DNA from: an uncultured Oscillibacter sp.
GTDB lineage: Bacteria; Bacillota; Clostridia; Oscillospirales; Oscillospiraceae
Assembly: GCA_934574045.1 (NCBI GenBank)
Contig: CAKTMK010000008.1
Span: forward strand, 6,082 to 70,081
Direction: 5' to 3'
Length of the DNA stretch: 64,000 bases
A program made the translations under genes and the position numbers. Shown here in pieces: positions 18,961 to 28,444 of this stretch. Numbering within the stretch: the stretch's first letter is position 1; the number at the start of each line of letters is the position of its first letter. Under the pieces are notes generated by a model. The model did not search any database. It saw nothing but the letters and a program-made list of their open reading frames with translations, and was not told the DNA's origin.

Positions 18961-20337
18961 TTACTTGGGGTCCTTCAGCCGCGCGCTGCCGGACCGCTCC
19001 TGATAGCTCTTGGCCACGATCCCGCTCAGCGCCAGCAACGCGATCAGGTTGGGCAGGACCATCAGTCCGTTGAACATATCGCTCAGGTTCCACACCAGAT
19101 CCACCTTCAGCGCCGAGCCGATGATGATGAACACCACCGCAAGGCAGGCGTAGGGCTTCACCAGCTTCGTGCCGAACAGCGCCTTCACGTTCGTCTCGCC
19201 GAAGTAGTACCAGCCGACGATGGTGGAGAAGGCAAAGAACAGCAGGCACACCGCCACGAAAATATTGCCGAAGGAACCGAGCGCCGCGTTGAACGCGGAC
19301 TGGGCCAGATCGATGCTGGTCAGGCCGCTGTTCCACTGGCCGGAGGAAATGACCACCAGCGCGGTGAGGGTGAGGATGATAAACGTGTCGATGAACACGC
19401 CGACCATCGCAACCACGCCCTGCTCGTGGGGGTGATTCACCTTCGCCACCGCGTGGGCGTGGGGCGTGGAGCCCATGCCGGCCTCATTGGAGAACAGGCC
19501 CCGGGCCACGCCGAAGCGCATGGCCTTCTGCACGGTGACGCCTGCGATGCCGCCCGCCACAGACTGGGGCGCGAACGCGGAGACGAAGATCAGGCGGAAT
19601 GCCTCCAGGATCGCGGAGTGGTTGATCGCCAGCACCACCACGCAGCCGATGATGTACAGGCAGGCCATGATGGGAACGATCTTCTCCGTCACGGAGGCGA
19701 TGCGGCTGATGCCGCCCACGAAAATGAAGAACGCCACGGCTGCGATCACCACGCCCACCACCACGGGGGATGCGCCGAAGGCCGTTTTGAACGCGGAACC
19801 GATGGAGTTGGACTGGACCATGTTGCCCATCAGGCCAAGCGCCAGAATGATGGCAACGGAGAAGAAGCCGGACAGGAACGCGCCGAACTTCCCCTTGAAC
19901 GCCTCTCGGATGTAAAACGCGGGGCCGCCCACGGTCACGCCCCGCTCGTCGCGGGTCTTGTACTTCTGAGCCACCGTCGCCTCGGCGTAAATGGTGGCCA
20001 TGCCGAAGAACGCGGACACCCACATCCAGAAGATGGCGCCCGGCCCGCCGGAGGCGATGGCCGCCGCCGCGCCGGCGATGTTGCCGGTGCCGACCTGCGC
20101 GGCGATGGCCGTGGCCAGCGCCTGGAAAGAGCTCATGCCGCTGCTGTCGGCCTTTTCGCCGTGGAGCGACAGCTCCGCAAACATCCGCCGGAAGCCCTCG
20201 CCGAAGTGGGTGACCTGAACGAACTTCAGCCGGAAGGTGAAGAAGATGCCGGTCCCGCACAGGGCAAAGAGCAGGATGTTTTTATCCCACAGTACCCCGT
20301 TTACCGCCGCAACCACGGCGCTGATCGTGTCCATCAT
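18961..20337 (-). CDS. Sodium:alanine/glycine symporter (AGCS family)
   Basis: A 458-residue, multi-helix membrane protein of the AGCS family, which takes up alanine or glycine with Na+. Recognisable features are the N-terminal GTGIFFTFRLKFVQV, the family signature FQALATAIAAQVGTGNIAG and FSNEAGMGSTPHAHA. The start MMDTIS was chosen because GAGGAG lies about nine bases upstream; the earlier open frame runs through the riboswitch leader and is not protein-like. The leader carries a glycine riboswitch aptamer and a terminator, so glycine is the likely regulator and probably a transported substrate. Whether glycine turns expression on or off cannot be read directly; for an importer either has been proposed for this riboswitch class. 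Confidence 0.95.
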   Translation of the reverse strand: MMDTISAVVAAVNGVLWDKNILLFALCGTGIFFTFRLKFVQVTHFGEGFRRMFAELSLHGEKADSSGMSSFQALATAIAAQVGTGNIAGAAAAIASGGPGAIFWMWVSAFFGMATIYAEATVAQKYKTRDERGVTVGGPAFYIREAFKGKFGAFLSGFFSVAIILALGLMGNMVQSNSIGSAFKTAFGASPVVVGVVIAAVAFFIFVGGISRIASVTEKIVPIMACLYIIGCVVVLAINHSAILEAFRLIFVSAFAPQSVAGGIAGVTVQKAMRFGVARGLFSNEAGMGSTPHAHAVAKVNHPHEQGVVAMVGVFIDTFIILTLTALVVISSGQWNSGLTSIDLAQSAFNAALGSFGNIFVAVCLLFFAFSTIVGWYYFGETNVKALFGTKLVKPYACLAVVFIIIGSALKVDLVWNLSDMFNGLMVLPNLIALLALSGIVAKSYQERSGSARLKDPK

Positions 20338-20366
20338 GTGTGTTTTCTCCTCTTTCTCCTTGGCGC

Positions 20367-20396
20367 AAAAAAAGAGCCGTCCGAACTGGCCGCTCT
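20367..20396 (-). terminator. Riboswitch expression-platform terminator
   Basis: On the minus strand, a bulged hairpin starting AGAGCGGCC and ending GGACGGCTC is followed by seven Ts (20367-20373). It lies between the glycine aptamer and the symporter start, where a transcription-attenuation platform is expected. Confidence 0.7.
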
Positions 20397-20452
20397 GAAG
20401 AAAGGGCAGACGCTCACACGCCCCCGGCTCCCGCCGGGTCCGATCAGCCTGC

Positions 20453-20527
20453 TCTGTCCTTTTGCCTGAGAGTTTCAGCGCCTGCGCGCCTTGCACCTTC
20501 GGCACTCATTTCTGAGCTTCTCCAGAG
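20453..20527 (-). ncRNA. Glycine riboswitch aptamer
   Basis: Read on the minus strand, the segment carries the conserved blocks of the glycine aptamer in order: CTCTGGAGAAGCTC, GCCGAAGGTGCAAG, and CTCTCAGGCAAAAGGACAGAG at the 3' side. Only one aptamer is evident, with no clear second tandem domain, so it looks like a singlet. It sits in the 5' leader of an AGCS symporter, a known target, with a promoter upstream and a terminator hairpin downstream. Confidence 0.92.
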
Positions 20528-20605
20528 TCCCATATCCGGCCTGTTCCGCAGCGCGGTCCGGGTCGGACGCAGGGGTCGCTTGTCTTTCGCCGTATTGTTT
20601 TTTAT

Positions 20606-20634
20606 AGTATACTGTCTTTTTCGGAAATAGTCAA
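20606..20634 (-). promoter_or_regulatory. Promoter of the glycine-riboswitch/symporter transcript
   Basis: Minus-strand TTGACT (20629-20634), 17 bases, TATACT (20606-20611), about 80 bases before the aptamer. Confidence 0.8.
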
Positions 20635-20766
20635 CTGTTTTTTCCACGACTGACGTACATTTCGGCCGTGATACGCAGACGCCCAATCATGGCCCGATCC
20701 GGAACGGTTCGGAGCGGGTTCGATTCGGAAAGGAGCCGCAGCAAAATGAGCGCGCGGTGACTTTTG

Positions 20767-20802
20767 AAAAAAGTCGCCGCAAGCGATATGACGCTTGCGG
20801 CG
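20767..20802 (-). terminator. Terminator of tRNA-Leu
   Basis: A perfect 11-bp stem CGCCGCAAGCG (20775-20785 with 20792-20802) followed on the minus strand by TTTTTT (20767-20772), three bases after the tRNA. Confidence 0.9.
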
Positions 20803-20805
20803 ATG

Positions 20806-20891
20806 TGGTGCCGGTGGTGGGACTCGAACCCACACGGAGTCGCCCCCGGCGGATTTTGAATCCGCTACGTCTACCATTCCATCACACCGGC
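20806..20891 (-). tRNA. tRNA-Leu (anticodon CAA)
   Basis: An 86-base class II tRNA with encoded CCA: acceptor GCCGGTG/CACCGGC, anticodon stem GCGGA/TCCGC around TTCAAAA (anticodon CAA), a long variable arm, and T-arm GTGGG-TTCGAGT-CCCAC. Confidence 0.95.
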
Positions 20892-20906
20892 GGGTGTAAC
20901 AGAGTC

Positions 20907-20935
20907 ATTATACTACGCCGCCGCCGGGATTTCAA
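20907..20935 (-). promoter_or_regulatory. Promoter of tRNA-Leu
   Basis: Minus-strand TTGAAA (20930-20935), 17 bases, TATAAT (20907-20912), 16 bases before the tRNA. Confidence 0.8.
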
Positions 20936-21031
20936 GGGATTTTCCCCGTCTTTCCCGCCGCAATTTGCGCGCTTTCCGCCGCAGACGCGCAAACGGGAAG
21001 CGCTGCCGCGGCGGCAGCCTGACCGAAAAGG

Positions 21032-21065
21032 CCCGCGGGAACGGCGCAAGCGCCGTCCCCGCGGG
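21032..21065 (-). terminator. Hairpin after the DUF4015 gene
   Basis: A 15-bp stem with one mismatch (21032-21046 with 21051-21065) 15 bases after the stop, followed on the minus strand by only four Ts, so a moderate terminator at the end of the heat-shock cluster. Confidence 0.65.
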
Positions 21066-21079
21066 TCAGTGTTCATTGC

Positions 21080-22141
21080 TCACGAGGCGAGAAGCCACGA
21101 CCCGTCCGTTCCCTCCGGACTGGCCAGCACCGGCACAAGCTCCGTATCCTTGCCGGCGGCAGTCACAGCCGCCTGAAGATGCTCCACCGCCGAGGCGTTG
21201 TCCACGGCCGCGTAGATCCGGTCCGCCAGCGGGGCGATCTCCGCCAGCGACTGGCCGGAAACGCCGGTAGAGTCGCCGGAGAGCAGGAGATCGGCGGGGA
21301 GCAGGACGGACAGCTTCACGTCATACTCCGCCAGCGCCGCCTGCATCTGCTTCAAAAACGAGGTGATCTCGTCCGTCAGGCTGTCAGGCAGAGCCGCTGC
21401 CGCCGCGCCGTAGTCGATCTTGTTCAGCTTTCCCTCCGTGGGATAGCTCACATCCGTCAGCAGGATCTCGTCAAAGCCCATGGCGGCGCAGCCGGACGCA
21501 AGGTCGATCAGGTACTGCCGCGCGGCGGGCTTGGCCGGGTCCAGCCAGCGGTCGCCGTTCCTGTCGTAAAAGACATACCCGCCGGTATTTTTCAGCCCCA
21601 TGCTCTCCAGCTCCGCGCTGGCAGCGATGGGGTCCCGGAAGCAGGCGATCTCGGCCACGGCATAAACGCCGTCCGCCTTGAGCATGTCGCCCACAGCGGC
21701 GCCGGCGCCCTCCACCGTTTTCAGCGCCCCCGGCAGAATGGCCTGGCTGTCCAGATACACCGAGCCGTCCGGAGCCTTGACGGTATAGACCGCCGCATTG
21801 CAGCCGCTGTGTCCATCACTGGCCTGCGCCCACGCTTCCGCCCAGTCCGTCAGCGGGCCGACCGGGAGCCGCACCGCGCGGACGTCCGTGCGCTCCGGCT
21901 CCTGTATGGTCAGGTTCGCGTCCGGCGGCTCCTCCTCCGACCCGGCGGCAGAGCCTGCGCTCTGGCCCGAGGACCACGGCAGCTCCAGCCGGGGGCGGCC
22001 AGAATCGTCGTAGACCACATATTTTTGCAGACGGATCACCGCCGCCGCGCCCACGATGACCAGCACCAGCAAAACCGCCAGCGCGATCTTTCCCCGGGCG
22101 CTTTTTCCCCGGTAACTGCTGTAACCTCTGGGACCTGCCAT
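21080..22141 (-). CDS. Putative glycoside hydrolase-like protein (DUF4015)
   Basis: A 353-residue protein anchored by one N-terminal membrane segment (about 17-38, after an Arg/Lys-rich start), with the rest outside the membrane. A Ser/Glu-rich linker (about 55-75) precedes a TIM-barrel-like domain resembling the DUF4015 putative glycosyl hydrolase family: VKAPDGSVYLDS, then GVYAVAEIACFRDPIA, WLDPAKPAARQYLIDLA and GFDEILLTDVSYPTEG, where family members carry acidic candidate catalytic residues. Polysaccharide substrates are suspected for the family but not shown. It lies 23 bases after rpiB on the same strand and is probably the last gene of the hrcA-led transcript. Confidence 0.75.
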   Translation of the reverse strand: MAGPRGYSSYRGKSARGKIALAVLLVLVIVGAAAVIRLQKYVVYDDSGRPRLELPWSSGQSAGSAAGSEEEPPDANLTIQEPERTDVRAVRLPVGPLTDWAEAWAQASDGHSGCNAAVYTVKAPDGSVYLDSQAILPGALKTVEGAGAAVGDMLKADGVYAVAEIACFRDPIAASAELESMGLKNTGGYVFYDRNGDRWLDPAKPAARQYLIDLASGCAAMGFDEILLTDVSYPTEGKLNKIDYGAAAAALPDSLTDEITSFLKQMQAALAEYDVKLSVLLPADLLLSGDSTGVSGQSLAEIAPLADRIYAAVDNASAVEHLQAAVTAAGKDTELVPVLASPEGTDGSWLLAS

Positions 22142-22164
22142 AGCGTTCCTCCGTTTTCTGGGGA

Positions 22165-22602
22165 TCAGCCCTCGATGGCGTCCATCAGCGCCACGCGGCG
22201 GGCGTGGCGTCCGCCCTCAAAGTCGGTGCGCAGGAAGACCTTCACCATCTCCAGCGCCAGCTTCGGGCCGGTAAAGCCCGCGCCGATGGCCATCATGTTG
22301 GCGTTGTTGTGCTGGCGGCAGAGCTGCGCCTCCAGCGTGTCGGCGCAGTGGGCGCAGCGGATGCCCCGCACCTTGTTGGCCGCAATGGAAATGCCGATGC
22401 CGGTGGTGCAGATCACGACGCCCCGCTCGCACTCGCCGGAGGCCACGGCCCGGGCCGCCGCCTCGCCGAACACGGGGTAGTCGCAGCTCTCCGTGGAAAA
22501 ACAGCCGCAGTCCTTGACCTCAAAGCCGTCCTCCTCCAGCTGGCGTCTGATCTTCTCCTTGAGTTCAAAGCCGCCGTGGTCGCAGCCCAATGCGATCTTC
22601 AT
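22165..22602 (-). CDS. rpiB: Ribose-5-phosphate isomerase B
   Basis: A 145-residue RpiB/LacAB-family isomerase that interconverts ribulose 5-phosphate and ribose 5-phosphate. The N-terminus MKIALGCDHGGFELKEKI and the active-site region VVICTTGIGISIAANKVRGI, with the catalytic base cysteine at residue 65, are intact, as is QHNNANMMAIGA. Length is typical. The gene is about 100 bases downstream of the PHP phosphatase and 23 bases upstream of the DUF4015 gene, all on the minus strand. Its sugar-phosphate role fits general central metabolism; no specific pathway partner is adjacent. Allose- or galactose-specific relatives are less likely given the context. Confidence 0.94.
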   Translation of the reverse strand: MKIALGCDHGGFELKEKIRRQLEEDGFEVKDCGCFSTESCDYPVFGEAAARAVASGECERGVVICTTGIGISIAANKVRGIRCAHCADTLEAQLCRQHNNANMMAIGAGFTGPKLALEMVKVFLRTDFEGGRHARRVALMDAIEG

Positions 22603-22702
22603 AGCAAAGCCCTCCCGTTTTCTGGTATTGCCGCGGCGTCCGTCCCGCGGCCGGTACGCTCATCTTACGCCCTCCGGGCCGGAATTGCAAGAGCGCGGCC
22701 CG

Positions 22703-23512
22703 TTAAAGCGCGTGCCAGACCGGCTCCTGCCGCTCAAAGGTGCAGAAGCGGGGGAAGCCGCATGCCCGCAGGAGGGCCTGTCCCTCCCGGATGCCCCTGC
22801 CCACGTCCTCCGGGCGGTGGGCGTCGCTTCCCAGCGTGACGATCTCGCCGCCAAGCTCCCGGTACAGCCGCAGCCACCGCTCACCCGGCAGAGGCTGGGC
22901 GCCCCGGTTGGTATTGACCTCGATGCCGCAGCCGTTTCCGATCAGCGTGCGCAGGATCTCCTCGATCTGCGCGCCGTAGCGGTCCATGCTGATGTGAAAG
23001 CCCCGCTTCTCGTTCATATACCGCAGCGGCAGGGTCAGATGCCCCAGCACGTTGAACTTCCCCCAGCGGGCCATCTTCAAAAGGCCCTCCAGATAGTCCT
23101 CCACCTCGGCGTAGCAGGTCTGCTCGTCCGGCTCCCGCAGCCAGCCCATGTCCTTCATCCCGAAGCGGGCGGAGAGCATATGGACCGAGCCGATGACGAA
23201 ATCGTGGTCCGGGCGGCCCTCCAGCAGACGCTCCGTCCCCGGGATATCCACCGGCGCATCCCCCAGTTCCAGACCCAGCCGGAGCTTTACCGGCCCGTCC
23301 CACCGGGAAACGGCGTCCTGAAACTCCGCCGTCTGGCCTGCCCAGTCAAAGCTGGCGCGCAGGGTGGTGGAGCGCAGTTCCACCGGCTCGAAATGGTCCG
23401 TGAAGCAGATCTCGTCCAGCCCCGCCGCCGCGGCGGCGCGGGCCATGTCCAGCATGGAGGCGCGCCCGTCGGCGGAGAAGCGGGAGTGGGTATGATAATC
23501 AGCCAGATACAT
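22703..23512 (-). CDS. PHP-family phosphatase, probable histidinol-phosphatase
   Basis: A 269-residue PHP-domain metallophosphatase. Metal-binding motifs in order are DYHTHSRFS at the N-terminus, FTDH, a central Glu in LGLELGD, VIGSVHML, and LGSDAHRPEDVG near the C-terminus. This is the HisK/HisJ type, which removes phosphate from histidinol phosphate, but related enzymes act on other phosphoesters and no his genes are nearby. The start MYLADYHTHS was chosen because GTGAGG lies about seven bases upstream; a GTG 12 bases earlier overlaps the dnaJ stop. The gene follows dnaJ by eight bases, so it is probably co-transcribed with the heat-shock genes. Confidence 0.88.
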   Translation of the reverse strand: MYLADYHTHSRFSADGRASMLDMARAAAAAGLDEICFTDHFEPVELRSTTLRASFDWAGQTAEFQDAVSRWDGPVKLRLGLELGDAPVDIPGTERLLEGRPDHDFVIGSVHMLSARFGMKDMGWLREPDEQTCYAEVEDYLEGLLKMARWGKFNVLGHLTLPLRYMNEKRGFHISMDRYGAQIEEILRTLIGNGCGIEVNTNRGAQPLPGERWLRLYRELGGEIVTLGSDAHRPEDVGRGIREGQALLRACGFPRFCTFERQEPVWHAL

Positions 23513-23520
23513 GGCGTTCC

Positions 23521-24657
23521 TCACTTTTTGAACTTCTTGAAAAAGCGCCTGCGGTCCTCATAGTTGTTGTCGCCCACGGAGTCCGCGAATTTCATGAGCG
23601 CTTCCTTCTGCGCCTTGGTCAGGTTGCGGGGCGTCTCGATGTAGACGGTCACGTACTGATCGCCCCGGCCCCGGCCGTTGAGCAGGGGGATACCCTTGCC
23701 CTTCAGGCGGAAGGTGGTGCCGGTCTGAGTGCCCTCCGGCAGGGTGTATTTCACCTTGCCGTCGATGGTGGGGATCTCCAGCTCCGCGCCGAGGACCGCC
23801 TGCGCAAACGTAATGGGCGCCTCGCACAGAACGCTGTTGCCCTCCCGGCGGAACAGCTCGTGGGGCTTGACGGTGATGGTGATGAGCAGGTCGCCCGCCG
23901 GGCCGCCGTTCCGGCCCGCGTGGCCCTGCCCGCGGATGGAGATGGTCTGCCCATCGTCGATGCCGGCGGGGATCTTCGCCTCAATGGTGTGGCGGCGGCG
24001 GATCATGCCGGTGCCGTAGCAGTCCTTGCAGGGCTTGTTGATGATGCGGCCCTTGCCGCCGCAGCGCTGGCACGGGCCGGTGGACGCAAACACACCCAGC
24101 GGCGTCTGCCTGCGGGTCTGGACGGTGCCGCTGCCGTGGCACTCCGGGCAGGTTTCCGGCGAGCTGCCCGGCTCGCAGCCGCTGCCCTTGCAGGTCTCGC
24201 AGGCCACGTACCGGTCCACCGTCACCGCCTTTTCGCAGCCGAAGGCCGCCTCCTCAAAGGTGATGGCCAGAGACTGGCGGATACTCTCGCCCCGCTGGGG
24301 CGCGTTGGGGTTGGAGCGGCGCTGTGCGCCGCCGAAGCCGCCGCCGAAAAAGCTGCCGAAGATGTCGCCCAGATCGCCGAAGTCAAAGCCCGCGCCGCCG
24401 TATCCGCCGCCCGCGCCGAAGTTGGGGTCCACGCCCGCGTGGCCGTACTGATCGTAGCGCGCCTTCTTATCCTTGTCGGACAGGACCTCGTACGCCTCGT
24501 TGATCTCCTTGAAGCGGGCCTCCGCCGCCTTGTCCCCCGGATTCAGATCCGGGTGGTTGGCCTTTGCCAGCTTGCGGTACGCCTTTTTGATCTCGTCCTC
24601 CGTGGCGCTCCGGGAAACGCCCAGCACTTCGTAGTAATCGCGTTTCTGTTCTGCCAT
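23521..24657 (-). CDS. dnaJ: Chaperone DnaJ (Hsp40)
   Basis: A 378-residue type I DnaJ, co-chaperone of DnaK. The J domain (about 5-70) has the HPD motif in [12 protein letters not shown] Gly/Phe-rich region (about 78-115) follows, and four CxxCxGxG zinc repeats are visible: [24 protein letters not shown] and CKDCYGTG. The C-terminal substrate-binding domains end at FKKFKK. The start [13 protein letters not shown] matches the family; no good ribosome binding site precedes it, and the longer open frame lacks J-domain-like sequence. A 156-base gap after dnaK contains a hairpin (TGCGGAGC with GCTCCGCA) just beyond the dnaK stop that may reduce read-through. Confidence 0.97.
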   Translation of the reverse strand: MAEQKRDYYEVLGVSRSATEDEIKKAYRKLAKANHPDLNPGDKAAEARFKEINEAYEVLSDKDKKARYDQYGHAGVDPNFGAGGGYGGAGFDFGDLGDIFGSFFGGGFGGAQRRSNPNAPQRGESIRQSLAITFEEAAFGCEKAVTVDRYVACETCKGSGCEPGSSPETCPECHGSGTVQTRRQTPLGVFASTGPCQRCGGKGRIINKPCKDCYGTGMIRRRHTIEAKIPAGIDDGQTISIRGQGHAGRNGGPAGDLLITITVKPHELFRREGNSVLCEAPITFAQAVLGAELEIPTIDGKVKYTLPEGTQTGTTFRLKGKGIPLLNGRGRGDQYVTVYIETPRNLTKAQKEALMKFADSVGDNNYEDRRRFFKKFKK

Positions 24658-24813
24658 ATTGCTGTGCAGGGTCTGCCCCGCGCCCCCCGCCGCAGCGGGA
24701 GGGAGCAGTCCTGCTCCTCCTCTCCGTCCGGCAGCGGGCCGTCTGGCCGCGGACCGGGCAAATACAGGGTATGCGGAGCCGCCGATCCGGCAGCTCCGCA
24801 TTCCGTATGATCG

Positions 24814-26679
24814 TTACTTGTTGCCGTTCTTCTTGTCGTCGTCGTCAACGACCTTGTAATCCGCGTCGTAATACTGGCCCTGCTGGCCGCCGGCGTTCCC
24901 GCCGGGCTGGCCGCCCATGTCGGGGCCGGGCTGACCCTGCTGGGGGCCGGCCTGCTGATAGAGCTTTTCGCTCACGGCGTAAAACGCCTGCGTCAGCTCC
25001 TCGGTGGCGGACTTGATGGCCGCGGTGTCGGTTCCCTTCAGGACCTCCTTGAGCTTGTCGATGCCAGCCTGAACCTTGGCCTTGTCGTCCGCGGGGATCT
25101 TGTCGCCCATCTCGCCCAGCGTCTTTTCGGACTGATAGACCATCTGGTCGGCCTGATTGCGGATCTCGACCTCTTCCTTGAGCTTGGCGTCCTGCGCGGC
25201 GTACTGCTCCGCTTCCTTCACGGCGCGGTCGATGTCGTCCTTGCTCATGTTGGTGGAGGAGGTGATGGTGATGTGCTGCTCCTTACCGGTGCCAAGATCC
25301 TTGGCGGAGACGTTCACGATGCCGTTGGCGTCGATATCGAACGTGACCTCGATCTGAGGCACGCCGCGGCGGGCCGGGGCGATGCCGTCCAGATGGAAGC
25401 GGCCCAGAGACTTGTTGGCCGCGGCCATCTCGCGCTCGCCCTGCAGGACGTTGACCTCAACGGAGGTCTGGTTGTCCGCGGCGGTGGAGAACACCTGGCT
25501 CTTCTTGACGGGGATGGTGGTGTTGCGGTCGATCAGCTTGGTGAACACGCCGCCCATCGTCTCGATGCCAAGGCTCAGGGGCGTCACGTCCAGCAGCAGC
25601 AGTCCCTTCACGTCGCCGGTCAGCACGCCGGCCTGAAGCGCCGCGCCCATGGCCACGCACTCGTCGGGGTTGATGCCCTTGAACGGCTCGCTGCCGGTAA
25701 AGTTCTTCACGGCCTCCTGCACGGCGGGGATACGGCTGGAGCCGCCCACCAGCAGGACCTTGGACAGGTCGCTGGGCTGCAGGCCTGCGTCGGACATGGC
25801 CTGACGCACGGGGCCCATGGTGGCGTCCACCAGATGGCTGGTCAGCTCGTTGAACTTGGCGCGGGTCAGCGTCACGTCCAGATGCTTGGGGCCGTTGGCG
25901 TCGGCGGTGATATAGGGCAGGTTGATGTTGGAGGAGGTCACGCCGGACAGCTCGATCTTGGCCTTTTCGGCGGCTTCCTTCAGCCGCTGCATGGCCACCT
26001 TGTCGCCGGTCAGGTCCACGCCGTCGGTCCGCTGGAACTCGCTGGCCAGATACTTCATGATGCACTCATCGAAATCGTCGCCGCCCAGACGGTTGTTGCC
26101 CGCGGTGGCCAGCACCTCGATCACGCCGTCGTCGATCTCCAGAATGGAGACGTCGAACGTGCCGCCGCCCAGATCGTAGACCATGATCTTCTGGGCCTGC
26201 TCCTTATCCACGCCGTAGGCCAGCGCGGCGGCGGTCGGCTCGTTGATGATGCGCTTCACGTCCAGACCGGCGATCTTGCCGGCGTCCTTGGTGGCCTGAC
26301 GCTGAGAGTCGGTGAAGTAAGCGGGAACGGTGATGACCGCCTCGGTGACGGGCTGGCCCAGATAGGCCTCCGCATCCGCCTTCAGCTTCTGAAGGATCAT
26401 GGCGGAGATCTCCTGCGGCGTGTAGGACTTGCCGTCGATGGTCACCTTATGGTCGGTGCCCATCTCACGCTTGATGGAGGAGATGGTCCGGTCAGGGTTC
26501 GTGATGGCCTGACGCTTTGCCACCTGACCGACCATGCGCTCGCCGGTCTTGGAGAACGCCACGACGGACGGGGTCGTGCGGTTGCCCTCGGCGTTGGCGA
26601 TGACGACGGCCTCGCCGCCCTCCATGACCGCCACGCAGGAGTTTGTCGTACCCAGATCAATACCGATTACTTTAGACAT
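24814..26679 (-). CDS. dnaK: Molecular chaperone DnaK (Hsp70)
   Basis: A 621-residue Hsp70 chaperone that uses ATP to bind and release unfolded proteins with DnaJ and GrpE. Signature sequences are intact: [18 protein letters not shown] at the N-terminus, [14 protein letters not shown], and [14 protein letters not shown]. The [10 protein letters not shown] segment marks the substrate-binding domain, and the C-terminus has the usual Gly/Gln-rich low-complexity tail ending in acidic residues. Start ATG 26679 has AGGAGG upstream. It lies 46 bases after grpE on the minus strand as the third gene of the hrcA-grpE-dnaK-dnaJ operon, under CIRCE/HrcA control from 28414-28440. Confidence 0.98.
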   Translation of the reverse strand: MSKVIGIDLGTTNSCVAVMEGGEAVVIANAEGNRTTPSVVAFSKTGERMVGQVAKRQAITNPDRTISSIKREMGTDHKVTIDGKSYTPQEISAMILQKLKADAEAYLGQPVTEAVITVPAYFTDSQRQATKDAGKIAGLDVKRIINEPTAAALAYGVDKEQAQKIMVYDLGGGTFDVSILEIDDGVIEVLATAGNNRLGGDDFDECIMKYLASEFQRTDGVDLTGDKVAMQRLKEAAEKAKIELSGVTSSNINLPYITADANGPKHLDVTLTRAKFNELTSHLVDATMGPVRQAMSDAGLQPSDLSKVLLVGGSSRIPAVQEAVKNFTGSEPFKGINPDECVAMGAALQAGVLTGDVKGLLLLDVTPLSLGIETMGGVFTKLIDRNTTIPVKKSQVFSTAADNQTSVEVNVLQGEREMAAANKSLGRFHLDGIAPARRGVPQIEVTFDIDANGIVNVSAKDLGTGKEQHITITSSTNMSKDDIDRAVKEAEQYAAQDAKLKEEVEIRNQADQMVYQSEKTLGEMGDKIPADDKAKVQAGIDKLKEVLKGTDTAAIKSATEELTQAFYAVSEKLYQQAGPQQGQPGPDMGGQPGGNAGGQQGQYYDADYKVVDDDDKKNGNK

Positions 26680-26725
26680 AATGAAAACCTCCTATTAGAA
26701 ACAAATCATTTTGTTTTGAACCAAT

Positions 26726-27331
26726 TCAGTTGGCCACGCGGACCGTTGCGAAGCGGAGGACTTTGTCGCCCAGCATGAACCCCGCCTGAAACACGTCCGC
26801 CACCACATTCTCGCCAAGGCTCTCGTCCTCGATGTGCATGACGGCGTTGTGCCGGTTGGGGTCAAAGGGCTGGCCCAGCGCCTCCATCTCGGTGACGCCC
26901 AGCTTCTTCAGGATCTCCTTGTACTGGTTGAAGATCAGCTCCAGCCCCTTTTTGTGGGGGGAATCCTCGCCGCCCTCGGTCTTCATGGCGCGCTCCAGAT
27001 TGTCGTAGACCGCCAGAAAGGGGAGAATGGTGTCCGCCTTGGCGTCCTGATAGACGGTTTCCTTTTCCCGGGTGGTCCGCTTGCGGTAGTTGTCGTACTC
27101 GGCGGTGAGCCGGGTGAACTGATCCGTCACCGCCGCAAGCTGCTTGGCGGCCAGTTCTGCGGCCTCCATCTGTTCCCGGGTCAGGGTATAGGTTTTTTCC
27201 TTCTTCTTGGACTCCTTCGGCTCCTTTTTGGACTTCTCGTCCTTTTTCGGCTCCGCCTGCCGGGCCTCCGGCTGCTTTTCGGGCTGCGCCGTTTCCTCCG
27301 GCGCGCCCTGCTCTTTCTTTTCTTCGCTCAC
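26726..27331 (-). CDS. grpE: Nucleotide exchange factor GrpE
   Basis: A 201-residue GrpE, which releases ADP from DnaK. The first 60 residues are a low-complexity Lys/Glu-rich extension; then comes the long dimerising helix (LTREQMEAAELAAKQLAAVT, then TAEYDNYRKRTTREKE) and the C-terminal beta domain with LGQPFDPNRHNAVMHIED and the typical end VLRFATVRVAN. The start codon overlaps the hrcA stop by four bases, so translation is coupled. Length is typical once the charged extension is counted. Confidence 0.96.
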   Translation of the reverse strand: MSEEKKEQGAPEETAQPEKQPEARQAEPKKDEKSKKEPKESKKKEKTYTLTREQMEAAELAAKQLAAVTDQFTRLTAEYDNYRKRTTREKETVYQDAKADTILPFLAVYDNLERAMKTEGGEDSPHKKGLELIFNQYKEILKKLGVTEMEALGQPFDPNRHNAVMHIEDESLGENVVADVFQAGFMLGDKVLRFATVRVAN

Positions 27332-28380
27332 GTTGTCGGTTCCTCCTTTTTAGAAGGCAGATCCTTCTTTCCAAACATCCGCGACATTCCCTCCGCAAAA
27401 TAGCTCAGGCGTGCGGTAACGGCTGCGTAATCCATCCGCGTCGGGCCGACCACGCCGATCAGCCCCCGCATATCGTCTCCGATATCATAGCTGGCGACCA
27501 CCACGCTGGTGTCCACCAGGGCTTTGCTCACATTTTCCGGCCCAATCAGGATCTTCATGGGCGCGTTTTCATCCGGCGCGGGAAGCTCCGCCTGCTCGTC
27601 GCTGAGATAGCTGATAAGCTCGTGGGCCTTTCCGGCGTCCTGAAATTCCGGCAGCTTCAAAAGGCGGCTGGCGCCCACGGTCTGCACCTCCCGCCGTCCG
27701 GCCTCGTCCAGCGTGTCCGCCGCGTAGGTCACAATCTGACTGAGCAGCAGGAACTGCTCCGGCGGAAGCTGATCCGTCATGTGCAGGAGCCGCTGGCTCA
27801 TCTCGTCGGCGGAGCAGTTGATGAAGTGGGCGTTGAGCAGGTTGGCCAGCGCCGGGGCCTGATCGGCGCTCAGCGCCATCTGGAGTCGCAGGAGCTGGCT
27901 CTTTACCCGGTTGTCGCCCATCAGCAGGACGACGATGAAGCTCTTTTCATCCACCGGCAGCAGCTCGAAGTGCCGGGCGAAAAAGGTCTTGCGGCCCGTG
28001 GCGGCGGTGTAAACGGGATAGCCCGCCAGCGCGCTGACGGCCTTGCCCGCCTGCGCCATCACCCGGTCCAGCTCCTCCATCTTCAGCGTCAGCGCGGCGT
28101 TGAGCTTCTCCGTCTCCGCCACGCTGAGCTTCTGGCGCTCCATCAGCTCGTTGACGTACAGCCGGTAGCCCTTGGGGGAGGGGATGCGTCCGGCGGAGGT
28201 GTGGGGCTGCTCCAGATAGCCCTGCTCCACCAGATCCGCAAGCTCGTTGCGGATGGTGGCCGAGCTGATCCGCCCGCCCATCTGGGCGGCGATGGCCTTT
28301 GAGCCGACCGGCTCCGCGGTGGAGACGTAATCCTCCACCACCGCCTTTAGTATCTGCTTTTTTCGGTCTGTCAGTTCCAT
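27328..28380 (-). CDS. hrcA: Heat-inducible transcription repressor HrcA
   Basis: A 350-residue HrcA, which binds CIRCE operators and is kept active by GroEL. The N-terminal winged helix is seen as LTDRKKQILKAVVEDYVSTA, then EPVGSKAIA and SSATIRNELADLVEQGYLEQ, followed by PHTSAGRIPSPKGYRLYV. The C-terminal part, with an IGPENVS segment and DDMRGLIGVVGPTRMDY, is the dimerisation domain. It is the first gene of the operon. A perfect CIRCE lies 34 bases before its start codon, immediately after a TTGACA-17-TAAACT promoter, so it represses its own operon. Confidence 0.97.
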   Translation of the reverse strand: MELTDRKKQILKAVVEDYVSTAEPVGSKAIAAQMGGRISSATIRNELADLVEQGYLEQPHTSAGRIPSPKGYRLYVNELMERQKLSVAETEKLNAALTLKMEELDRVMAQAGKAVSALAGYPVYTAATGRKTFFARHFELLPVDEKSFIVVLLMGDNRVKSQLLRLQMALSADQAPALANLLNAHFINCSADEMSQRLLHMTDQLPPEQFLLLSQIVTYAADTLDEAGRREVQTVGASRLLKLPEFQDAGKAHELISYLSDEQAELPAPDENAPMKILIGPENVSKALVDTSVVVASYDIGDDMRGLIGVVGPTRMDYAAVTARLSYFAEGMSRMFGKKDLPSKKEEPTT

Positions 28381-28413
28381 ATTCCGCTCCTTACCAGAAC
28401 GGCAAAATGAAGA

Positions 28414-28440
28414 TTAGCACTCATTCTCCCCGAGTGCTAA
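28414..28440. promoter_or_regulatory. CIRCE operator (HrcA binding site)
   Basis: TTAGCACTC-N9-GAGTGCTAA, an exact match to the consensus, lies between the promoter at 28445-28473 and the hrcA start. HrcA bound here represses the whole hrcA-grpE-dnaK-dnaJ operon. Confidence 0.98.
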
Positions 28441-28444
28441 AGCG

